Below, one piece after another: positions 7,247-13,121 of a DNA stretch of 13,121 bases. The position numbers were made by a program, and so were the translations under genes. The DNA is taken from positions 1-13,121 of the forward strand of contig JAJYLM010000050.1 of NCBI GenBank assembly GCA_021787655.1, written 5' to 3'. Source of the stretch: a bacterium. GTDB taxonomy: Bacteria > JAMCPX01. The stretch's first letter is position 1, and every line of letters starts with the position of its first letter. A model generated the notes under the pieces. It was not told the origin of the DNA. It did no database searches and saw nothing but the letters and a program-made list of their open reading frames with translations.

Positions 7247-8074
7247 ATGTCGATAATTACCATTTCGAGGGGAACGTTTACCGGCGGTGAAAAACTTGCA
7301 CGCTGCCTCGCAGGCAAGCTCGGATATAAGGCAATCAGCAGGGAAATCCTCGTCGAGGCCGCAGGAAACTACGGCATTTCGGAACAACAGCTGACAGCAG
7401 CCATGGAATCAAAACCTGCTCTCAAAGAACGGCTTTCACTGAACATCGACCGGTTCCGTTATCTGTCGTTCATACAGGCGACACTGTGTGATCAGGCAAA
7501 AAACGACAACATCGTCTACTACGGCCATGCCGGTCATCTTCTGTTGCGGGACGTCTGTCCTGTCATCAGGGTGAAAGTTATTGCGGACATGGAGCAGCGT
7601 ATCCTCTTCGCCATGGAGCACAACAGGATTTCCCGTGAAAAAGCGCTCCCGTATATCAAAAAAATGGACAAATACAGAACGCAATGGACGCGGTTTCTGT
7701 ACGATATAGACTGGCAGGACCCGTCCTTGTACGATATCGTCATCAACCTCAAGGACGTGAGTATAGATACTGCATGTGAAATCATCGCCAGTATGACCAC
7801 CGCGCCTGAATTCCAGCTCACCGAAACGATAAAAAAGGCGATAGCCGATCTGACACTCGAGAGCAAGATAAAGGCAAAACTTGCCTCAGACGATACGACA
7901 AAAGATTACCTGCTCACGATCATGGTGAAACAGGGGAATGTCCGGATCAGCGGCAGGGTGCGGAATGCCGACCATGCAAGCAGGATCAAAACCCTGGTCG
8001 AAGAAATGCCCGAGGTCAAGACCATGGACTGCGGTTGTGTGAATTACTACATCAATGACGATGTCATCCTGTAG
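7247..8074 (+). CDS. Cytidylate kinase-like protein with C-terminal BON-like domain
   Basis: The 275-aa product resembles the cytidylate-kinase-like family (Cytidylate_kin2 type) over residues 1-185: IITISRGTFTGGEKLA at 3-18 where a P-loop is expected, ISREILVEAA at 30-39, VYYGHAGHLLLRD at 90-102 and a DWQDPSLYDIVIN block at 155-167. The N-terminal loop is not a canonical G-x4-GK[ST]: it reads GTFTGGEKL, so nucleotide binding is likely but catalysis is uncertain. Residues about 195-262 look like a BON domain (LESKIKAKL, then GNVRISGRV at 230-238 and ASRIKTLVEEMPEVK). BON domains are usually extracytoplasmic or membrane-associated, yet no signal peptide or membrane helix is seen. The ATG at 7247 follows GGAG with a 10-base gap, 31 bp after pdxJ. 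It is probably the last gene of the operon. The substrate is unknown, and a regulatory or nucleotide-sensing role is as possible as CMP phosphorylation. Confidence 0.78.
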   Translation: MSIITISRGTFTGGEKLARCLAGKLGYKAISREILVEAAGNYGISEQQLTAAMESKPALKERLSLNIDRFRYLSFIQATLCDQAKNDNIVYYGHAGHLLLRDVCPVIRVKVIADMEQRILFAMEHNRISREKALPYIKKMDKYRTQWTRFLYDIDWQDPSLYDIVINLKDVSIDTACEIIASMTTAPEFQLTETIKKAIADLTLESKIKAKLASDDTTKDYLLTIMVKQGNVRISGRVRNADHASRIKTLVEEMPEVKTMDCGCVNYYINDDVIL

Positions 8075-8161
8075 TGCAGGTACTGCCGGTTGAGTAACAT
8101 GCAGAGGGGCCTTCCGGCATTCAGGAGAAACTGAGGCGTCGTCAGCGCATCATCAGAGCAG
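8075..8161. other. Short convergent intergenic region, no clear terminator
   Basis: The kinase-like gene (plus) and the exporter gene (minus) converge here. TGCCGG and CCGGCA form a possible 6-bp stem, but with a loop of about 24 bases and no following T run on either strand, so I do not call an intrinsic terminator. Confidence 0.5.
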
Positions 8162-9682
8162 TCATTCGGAAAGATAATGTTCCTTCGCCATCTTGACCCT
8201 GCCCTTCTTCGTTATGGACAGAATCGCGGATATGAAGTTGAGAACCGTGAAGGTTATGATGACGGTAACGAAGCCGTGCATGAAGCCGTGTTCCCTGATA
8301 TGGTGCGGCAAATATCTGATGGGAATATGGTGATATCCCTGCGTGCCTGCGTAGACTGCCGTGAGCGACGTAATGATGAGTCCGGATATATCGATGCCGA
8401 AGACCCTGCCGCTTGCCCGCATCATGTTCAGAATACCGCCTGCGCTCCCCAGCCTGTCATCCGGAACGCATCCCATAACAGCACTGTTGTTCGGCGGAGT
8501 AAACAGCCCCATGCCCAGTCCAAGGGCGGTAAATTCGATGAGCAGAAAGGCGACATCGGGACTCCTGCCGGAAAAGATCAGGCAAAACGTTGCAAACGAA
8601 CAGATCAGCATGCCGATCGATGTCATAATGGGCGGTCCGTACTTGTCTGACAAAGCGCCTGCAATGGGAGCCACCAGTGACATGGTTATGGGTATGGGGG
8701 TCAGAAGCGATCCGGCAGTGAATGCAGAAAATTTGGCAATGTTCTCGAGATAAAACGGCATGATGAACAGAATGCCGAACAGAACATAGTAGGAAAAGAA
8801 CCCCGTAATATTTCCTGCAGAAAAGTCGTAAATTTTGTATAATTTAAAATCCATCATCGGGTAGCTGAATTTCAATTCGGTAATGACGAATATGCCGAAG
8901 AAAATGACAAACAGGACCAGGTACAGGACAATGGTGTCTGACTCCCAGCCGAGTTTGCGCCCTTCATTCAGTGCCAGTACGAGGAACAGCAAGGCTGCAG
9001 CAAACGTGATACTTCCGATGTAATCCATCTTTTCTTTAATCTTCGACCGCTTATCTTTGGGCAGTATGTACAGGGCAGCCAGTGTGCCGATGATACCGAT
9101 CGGTACATTCACGTAGAAAATGGAACGCCATTTTGTACCGAACAGATTCATATTTATCAGTAAACCTCCGAGAAAAGGCCCGATCGACATGGAGATCGCC
9201 TGGACGGCGCCCTGGATTCCGATGGCCTTGCCCAGTTCTTTGGAAGGAAAGCACTGGGTGATGATGGCGACCGAGTTTGCCTGCAATAACCCGCCGCCGA
9301 TGGCCTGGATTACCCGTGCGATAATCATGAATTCTATGTTTGGTGCCATACCGCACAATGCAGAGCCGAAGGTAAAGATGACAAAACCGAGATTGTACAT
9401 CCTGCTCCTGCCGAACATGTCCGCAAGCCGCCCGAAGAACGGAAGAAAAATGGTCAGCGTCAGCATGTAGGCCATTGCCACCCATTCATCGAGGTGAAGG
9501 GAGATATGGTAATACCGCTTCAAGGTCGGGAGTGCTATATTCTCGATGCTGACATCGAGGGCGGACATGGATGCACCGATCAAAACAGTCGTCAGTATGA
9601 ACCACCGCCACTTGGAATGCGACGCAAAATACGGATGAGGAAACGTTGACTGTATCGTGCTATCTTCCATCGTTACAACCAT
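8162..9682 (-). CDS. MFS drug-type exporter, DHA2 (14-TM, EmrB/QacA-like)
   Basis: A 506-aa integral membrane protein of the DHA2 drug:H+ antiporter type, predicted to export a toxic or hydrophobic compound using the proton gradient. Hydrophobic helices fill the sequence from about residue 27 to 490, enough for 14 segments. Family motifs are present: SALDVSIENIALP at 40-52 (motif D1, membrane Asp43), GRLADMFGR at 84-92 (motif A) and ISMSIGPFLGGLL at 163-175 (motif C). The SDKYGPP at 345-351 is a second motif-A-like loop. Length suits DHA2 (about 480-520 aa). The start may be ATG 9682 or ATG 9670 (MEDSTI); neither has a convincing ribosome site. No EmrA-like membrane-fusion partner or regulator gene is adjacent. 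An A+T-rich promoter with a perfect inverted repeat lies 40-60 bp upstream, suggesting repression by a dimeric regulator encoded elsewhere. The substrate cannot be predicted. Confidence 0.92.
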   Translation of the reverse strand: MVVTMEDSTIQSTFPHPYFASHSKWRWFILTTVLIGASMSALDVSIENIALPTLKRYYHISLHLDEWVAMAYMLTLTIFLPFFGRLADMFGRSRMYNLGFVIFTFGSALCGMAPNIEFMIIARVIQAIGGGLLQANSVAIITQCFPSKELGKAIGIQGAVQAISMSIGPFLGGLLINMNLFGTKWRSIFYVNVPIGIIGTLAALYILPKDKRSKIKEKMDYIGSITFAAALLFLVLALNEGRKLGWESDTIVLYLVLFVIFFGIFVITELKFSYPMMDFKLYKIYDFSAGNITGFFSYYVLFGILFIMPFYLENIAKFSAFTAGSLLTPIPITMSLVAPIAGALSDKYGPPIMTSIGMLICSFATFCLIFSGRSPDVAFLLIEFTALGLGMGLFTPPNNSAVMGCVPDDRLGSAGGILNMMRASGRVFGIDISGLIITSLTAVYAGTQGYHHIPIRYLPHHIREHGFMHGFVTVIITFTVLNFISAILSITKKGRVKMAKEHYLSE

Positions 9683-9724
9683 ACCCTGTCATAGGAAATC
9701 AATCCCTTTACCATAATTTTATAT

Positions 9725-9743
9725 TTTGTATACAATATACAAA
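9725..9743. promoter_or_regulatory. Perfect 8-3-8 inverted repeat, candidate repressor operator for the MFS exporter
   Basis: TTTGTATA (9725-9732), CAA, TATACAAA (9736-9743): two exact 8-bp arms with a 3-bp spacer. It begins immediately after a minus-strand TATAAT (9748-9743) and would cover the expected transcription start of the exporter gene. Its size and position fit a TetR- or MarR-type operator. No such regulator gene is visible in the window. Confidence 0.5.
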
Positions 9744-9748
9744 TTATA
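9743..9748 (-). promoter_or_regulatory. Candidate -10 box of the MFS exporter promoter
   Basis: An exact TATAAT on the minus strand, about 60 bp upstream of the exporter start. The -35 is unclear: TTGACC (9775-9770) is 21 bases upstream, longer than ideal, and the hexamer at 17 bases (CCGTGT) is poor. A weak basal promoter that can be repressed or activated would fit. Confidence 0.4.
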
Positions 9749-9882
9749 TCTATATGAAATATAAAACACGGTCAAGGCATTTTGGATATTGTGATCTTCA
9801 GTCAACCCGGGAGATAGGCAGACGGGCACGGACGGTTACTTCGCAGGAAGCTTTCAGAACAGCGTACGCAGAAGCAGCGGTG

Positions 9883-12477
9883 CTATAACGTATCGGCCCA
9901 GGTCTTGCCCGAACTGATGGATACCCGGAGCGGAACGAGGAGCTTCATGGCACCCTCCATCTGCTCTTGAACGACAGCAGAAAAAGTATCCACCTGTCCG
10001 TCTTTTACCTCGAAGATCAGTTCGTCATGGATCTGGAGCAGCATCTTTGCATCTGGCCACTGCCGCCGTATCAGGTCGTCTATTCTGAGCATTGCAACCT
10101 TGATCAGGTCTGCTGCACTCCCCTGCACCGGTGTATTGATGGCTATTCTCTGATACGCTGGATTATCCATGGTCTTCGGTATGTACCTGCGCCTTCCCAG
10201 AATCGTACCAACATAGCCGGTCTGCCGGACACCGTTCACGATATCGTCAATATACTGCCGGACACCCTTGTATTCGCTGAAATACGCATCGATGAACACC
10301 TGTGCCTCCTCGGCCGGTACGCCGAGCTGCCGGGCAAGCCCGTACGCAGACATACCGTACATGATCCCGAAGTTGATGACCTTTGCTTTACTGCGCATCT
10401 CGGGCGTAACATCAGGGACCGGCGTCTGAAAAACGCCGGATGCTGTCGTCGTATGGATGTCCTGATCGTGCATGAATGCATCGATCAGCGCTTCATCCGA
10501 GGAAAGGTGCGCCATAATTCTGAGTTCGATCTGCGAATAATCCGCGCTGATCAGGGAGAATCCCTGGTCAGCTATAAAAGCCCGCCGTATCAATCTGCCC
10601 TGCTCGTCCTTGACCGGTATGTTCTGCAGATTGGGATTACTGCTCGCAAGCCTGCCCGTTGCAGCTCCCGTCTGAATAAACTTGGTATGGATCCTTCCCG
10701 TGCCCGGATTGATAAACGATGGCAATGTATCCACAAAGCTGTTTTTAAGCTTTGCTATGCCCCGGTAATCGAGCAGCAGGCGAACGAACGGGTGCTTGTC
10801 ACTCAGACCCGACAGTACTTCACTGTCTGTGGAATACCCTGTTTTTGTCTTCCTCGCACCCGGTAACTTCAATTCTTCAAACAGGATAGCAGCCACCTGC
10901 TTGGGAGAATCCGGGTTAAACTCGTGCGGCACGATGGCCTGCATCGCTGCCATGAGGTCGTTCAGCTTCAGGTCGAATTTTTCAGAAAGTCCCCTGAGGT
11001 ATGACTGATCGATACGGATTCCCGAGTGCTCCATGCGCGCAAGTACATTCGAGAGCGGCATCTCTATCTTGTCAAACAGGGGTTCGAGGGCATCCTGTTT
11101 CAACCGCTCACGGTAGACCGGCGCGAGCCTGCTCAACAGCGCAGCAGCCTTTGCAAGGTAAACAGCCCTCCCCTGCCCTGTCCCGAACATGCCATTGTTC
11201 CGGTCATCCGCAGCCTTGGACAGGTCCGGGAGTTCTTCCCCGAGCTCTGCACGTGCAAGGGATTCAATGGAATAGCTCTTGGATTCCGGATTGCACAGGT
11301 ATGCTGCAAGTTCTACGGAGAACAGGGACGCTGTGATCTGGATGCTGTGCTCGATGCAGAACCGGTGAACAGCCTTTGCATCGTGGACGATAAGCCTGCA
11401 TTCTACCGAGAGCAGCGCCTTCACATCGTCCGCAGTCAGCGTGCTGATATAATAAGCCTTGTCCGCGAAGACCCCGGCTTCGCTCCCCATGAACACGAGC
11501 GATGCCTCCCCTGCGTGCTTCACGGCACCGATGATTTCTTCCGTTATCCCCGGGACCTGATGATAATCGAACCGGATGTCCACACTGCCGAGCTTATCGA
11601 TGAGCCTGCTGAATTCGAGGGACGAAAACGTCCTGATGAGACGCTCCCTGTGGTCCGGAGAAAGCGAACCGAACAGCGATGCCGGCATTTTGAACGAACC
11701 GAGGTCAGCAGCGACGGGAACATCGTGCCTGAGCTGAACAAGCCCTTTCGTAACGCTGTACAGATGTTCTTTCGCCTCCCGGAGAGCGGCCTGTACACGC
11801 TTGTTGGAAATCTCATCGATGTGTTCATAGATACCGTCGATGCTCCGGTATTTCATGAGCAGGTCCTTTGCCGTTTTCTTGCCGATGCCCTGCACGCCCT
11901 GTATGTTATCGACACTGTCACCGGTCAGCATGAGGAATTCCGTCATCTGCGATGGAGATACACCGAATTTTTCCGTTACATCGGCTGCGGTTATCCATTG
12001 GTCCTTCATGGTGTCAAGCATCACAACGTCGTCGCCGATGACGGACATGAGGTCCTTGTCGCTGCCGACGATCACCACGCCGAATCCCGCGGCTGAGGCC
12101 GAACCAGTCAGCGTTGCAATGACATCATCGGCCTCGAAACCTTCTTTTGCGAGCCGCTGTATGGCAAGGGTGTCCGTGATTTCGAAGATGAGGGGAAACT
12201 GCACGGACAGATCATCGGGTGCTACGCCCCGGTTTGCCTTGTACTCGGCGTCTATCTCATCCCTGAAGGTCGGGCCCTTGGAATCGAAGACAACGACCAG
12301 GTAATCCGGATGGTACTGCTCGATGGTCTTGATCAGCATGTTCGTGTACCCGTACACGGCGTTCGTCGGCATGCCCTGTTTGCTTGTCAGCGGCGGCAGT
12401 GCGTGGTAAGCACGGAAGATATAGCTGCTGCCGTCGATGATAAAGAGCAGCGGTCGTTTTGAAATAGGTACGGCCAT
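9883..12477 (-). CDS. polA: DNA polymerase I
   Basis: PolA fills gaps, removes RNA primers and serves excision repair. From the ATG at 12477 it is 864 aa. The 5'-nuclease domain (1 to about 300) has LFIIDGSSYIFRAYHALPPL at 11-30, EADD at 115-118, GSDKDL at 138-143 and LTGDSVDNIQGVQGIGKKTA at 184-203. The polymerase domain (about 470-864) has ATGRLASSNPNLQNIP at 606-621, motif A DYSQIELRI at 646-654, the O-helix KAKVINFGIMYG at 697-708 and motif C HDE at 817-819. The middle domain (about 310-465) has no DxE, no Asn/Asp ExoII block and no Tyr-x3-Asp ExoIII block, so 3'-5' proofreading is predicted to be lost, as in Taq and Bst enzymes. A GTG at 12495 would add six residues; the ATG was preferred because homologues begin shortly before the first Asp motif. 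No strong ribosome site is seen for either start. Confidence 0.97.
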   Translation of the reverse strand: MAVPISKRPLLFIIDGSSYIFRAYHALPPLTSKQGMPTNAVYGYTNMLIKTIEQYHPDYLVVVFDSKGPTFRDEIDAEYKANRGVAPDDLSVQFPLIFEITDTLAIQRLAKEGFEADDVIATLTGSASAAGFGVVIVGSDKDLMSVIGDDVVMLDTMKDQWITAADVTEKFGVSPSQMTEFLMLTGDSVDNIQGVQGIGKKTAKDLLMKYRSIDGIYEHIDEISNKRVQAALREAKEHLYSVTKGLVQLRHDVPVAADLGSFKMPASLFGSLSPDHRERLIRTFSSLEFSRLIDKLGSVDIRFDYHQVPGITEEIIGAVKHAGEASLVFMGSEAGVFADKAYYISTLTADDVKALLSVECRLIVHDAKAVHRFCIEHSIQITASLFSVELAAYLCNPESKSYSIESLARAELGEELPDLSKAADDRNNGMFGTGQGRAVYLAKAAALLSRLAPVYRERLKQDALEPLFDKIEMPLSNVLARMEHSGIRIDQSYLRGLSEKFDLKLNDLMAAMQAIVPHEFNPDSPKQVAAILFEELKLPGARKTKTGYSTDSEVLSGLSDKHPFVRLLLDYRGIAKLKNSFVDTLPSFINPGTGRIHTKFIQTGAATGRLASSNPNLQNIPVKDEQGRLIRRAFIADQGFSLISADYSQIELRIMAHLSSDEALIDAFMHDQDIHTTTASGVFQTPVPDVTPEMRSKAKVINFGIMYGMSAYGLARQLGVPAEEAQVFIDAYFSEYKGVRQYIDDIVNGVRQTGYVGTILGRRRYIPKTMDNPAYQRIAINTPVQGSAADLIKVAMLRIDDLIRRQWPDAKMLLQIHDELIFEVKDGQVDTFSAVVQEQMEGAMKLLVPLRVSISSGKTWADTL

Positions 12478-12836
12478 ACTAATCTGCGCCGCCACTAGGA
12501 ACGAAACCGAAACAACCGGTCACTGATAATGTTCTGCTGATTGAATTCATAGACATCATTATTCAACTTTCTTCAGGTTGTGTCCAGTTACTTCTTATTT
12601 ATTTCCTGTTCTGACAAATCCCATCGCGAAAAGGAAGCGGGACGCTGTCTCACGTTTTTGCTCCTCGCTTTTCTGTCTGTCATTCCCGTGAAAACGGGAA
12701 TCCAGGATCTCAATTTTTCCCGACACGTCTGCTCCCTTTGTCAAATGTGTAGCCCAGACCCCAGTTTCTTTGATGATGATATCTGTATCTTTGCGATTTT
12801 CTTTTGGCTTATTGTCACTATGATTTTCAGGCGCTT
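12478..12836. other. Region upstream of polA without a confident gene (about 360 bp)
   Basis: This A+T-rich stretch separates polA from the winged-helix ORF; 12541-12600 has only 18 G/C in 60 bases. It should hold the polA promoter, but no hexamer pair on the minus strand was good enough to call. It contains the dispersed-repeat-like hairpin at 12682-12701 and most of a doubtful 83-codon ORF (12595-12846, minus). No terminator, tRNA or IS end was recognised. Confidence 0.6.
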
Positions 12837-12846
12837 TTAATTGCAT
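12595..12846 (-). CDS. Doubtful 83-aa ORF overlapping the winged-helix ORF; possible displaced C-terminus
   Basis: It begins MQLKAPENHSDNKPKEN, highly charged and polar, and has no recognised domain. It overlaps the end of the winged-helix ORF by 10 bp in another frame. AAAGGA at 12857-12852 lies five bases before its ATG, a good ribosome site, and a TAA in its own frame lies just upstream. From about residue 44 the reading runs through the ATTCCC-N8-GGGAAT repeat (LDSRFHGNDRQ), a phrase typical of dispersed repeats read as protein, so the C-terminal half is probably not functional. It could be a real coupled small protein, the frameshifted tail of the winged-helix gene, or chance. Confidence 0.25.
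   Translation of the reverse strand: MQLKAPENHSDNKPKENRKDTDIIIKETGVWATHLTKGADVSGKIEILDSRFHGNDRQKSEEQKRETASRFLFAMGFVRTGNK
12682..12701. repeat. Dispersed-repeat-like hairpin, ATTCCC-N8-GGGAAT
   Basis: ATTCCCGT (12682-12689), GAAA, ACGGGAAT (12694-12701): exact 8-bp arms around a GNRA-type tetraloop, flanked by GTC and CCAGGATCT. This matches the core pattern ATTCCC-N8-GGGAAT known from Neisseria dRS3 elements and from similar repeats in other bacterial genomes. Only one copy is visible here, so its repeat status is inferred from the resemblance. There is no T run, so it is not called a terminator. Confidence 0.55.
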
Positions 12847-13022
12847 AGAATTCCTTTAGCTTTTATATCAACGATAAGCTGGGCGTTCATAGTAGCCTCA
12901 GGCGTCTTGCCCGCGGTTTTCAGCCATCCCCGCTCCAAAGCGATCTTCGTAATCTCCTTGCTGTGCAGCGGCTTCCCGGCTTCTTTCAAAATCTTATAAG
13001 CAATGTCCTTGAATGAGTTCAT
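12837..13022 (-). CDS. HARE-type winged-helix HTH protein, short and probably truncated
   Basis: The 61-aa product reads MNSFKDIAYKILKEAGKPLH, then SKEITKIALERGWLKTAGKT at 21-40, PEATMNAQLIVDIKAKG at 41-57 and a stop after ILCN. This is the N-terminal pattern of HARE-HTH (HB1, ASXL, restriction endonuclease HTH) winged-helix domains, which are thought to read DNA modification state and often sit at the N-terminus of restriction-type nucleases or other DNA-acting proteins. The full domain normally continues after DIKxKG with a strand and wing ending in a G-x-F-x-L type segment. Here that part is missing, so the protein may be truncated by a frameshift or by later sequence exchange near 12840. 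The start at 13022 lies 18 bp after the preceding gene, with only a weak AAAGAG-like ribosome site. Its A+T-rich codon use differs from polA. Confidence 0.65.
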   Translation of the reverse strand: MNSFKDIAYKILKEAGKPLHSKEITKIALERGWLKTAGKTPEATMNAQLIVDIKAKGILCN

Positions 13023-13040
13023 GGGTTTAATTACTCTTTC

Positions 13041-13121
13041 TTAACGATTATTTTTGCTTAGCTCTTTAAGGTACTCCGTAAGTCTATTGCTGAAACGACG
13101 ATAAACTCCTTCGATTTTTTC
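13041..13121 (-). CDS. C-terminal 26 codons of an unidentified gene (runs off right edge)
   Basis: One minus-strand frame is open from the window edge to a TAA at 13043-13041 and ends YRRFSNRLTEYLKELSKNNR. The peptide is basic, hydrophilic and helix-like. The stop is 18 bp before the winged-helix ATG, which fits an operon. The sequence is A+T-rich (13021-13080 has 19 G/C in 60), like its downstream neighbour. It is too short to assign a family. Confidence 0.45.
   Translation of the reverse strand, partial: EKIEGVYRRFSNRLTEYLKELSKNNR

Noticed and set aside
8075..8161. Intrinsic terminator between the convergent genes
   Set aside because: The only stem has a very large loop and no T tract on either strand.
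9770..9882. Possible c-di-GMP-type riboswitch (GGGAGATAGGCAGACGGG-like stretch)
   Set aside because: Only loose resemblance in G-rich words; the conserved helices and receptor motif of GEMM-type aptamers could not be traced.
9754..9888. Small plus-strand frame (44 codons) from the ATG at 9754 between the exporter promoter and polA
   Set aside because: No ribosome site, no domain, and it runs into the polA end; I could not read it as a regulator remnant.
11026..12096. 356-codon plus-strand frame inside polA
   Set aside because: Antisense shadow of conserved polymerase I sequence.

Overview
The window looks like an ordinary chromosomal (core-genome) stretch of a Gram-negative bacterium of moderate G+C. 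The evidence is an FtsB-type cell-division protein, a periplasmic C-terminal processing protease, the non-mevalonate isoprenoid enzyme Dxr, and a PdxJ-type (DXP-dependent) vitamin B6 pathway. The gene mixture, including a cytidylate-kinase-like/BON protein beside pdxJ and a HARE-type winged-helix ORF, is reminiscent of Nitrospirota or Desulfobacterota-like anaerobes. That taxonomic guess comes from general familiarity and not from a search. No rRNA, tRNA, CRISPR array or insertion sequence was recognised.

Left block (1-2519, minus strand): an exported alpha/beta hydrolase, then uppS, then dxr, which runs off the left edge. uppS and dxr overlap by 8 nt and cdsA, often found between them, is absent. 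A divergent intergenic region (2520-2718) carries outward promoter candidates.

Central block (2719-8074, plus strand): a compact five-gene run of S41 C-terminal processing protease, FtsB/DivIC-like protein, membrane-bound GAF-GAF-GGDEF diguanylate cyclase, pdxJ, and a cytidylate-kinase-like/BON fusion. The first four genes are nearly touching or overlapping, so they are probably one operon joining envelope and division functions, a c-di-GMP signal source and PLP synthesis.

Right block (8162-12477, minus strand): a 14-TM DHA2-type MFS exporter with a perfect 8-3-8 inverted repeat just downstream of a TATAAT box, then polA. PolA has intact 5'-nuclease and polymerase motifs but has lost the proofreading exonuclease residues.

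Right edge (12478-13121): A+T-rich and irregular. It has a roughly 360-bp stretch upstream of polA holding a dispersed-repeat-like hairpin (ATTCCC-N8-GGGAAT) and a doubtful ORF. Beyond it lie a 61-aa HARE winged-helix ORF that appears cut short and the last 26 codons of an unidentified gene. This is the only part that looks recently rearranged or acquired. I did not find a convincing new multi-gene system; the most interesting leads are the kinase-BON fusion, the cyclase inside the division operon, the unpaired exporter operator and the broken right edge.
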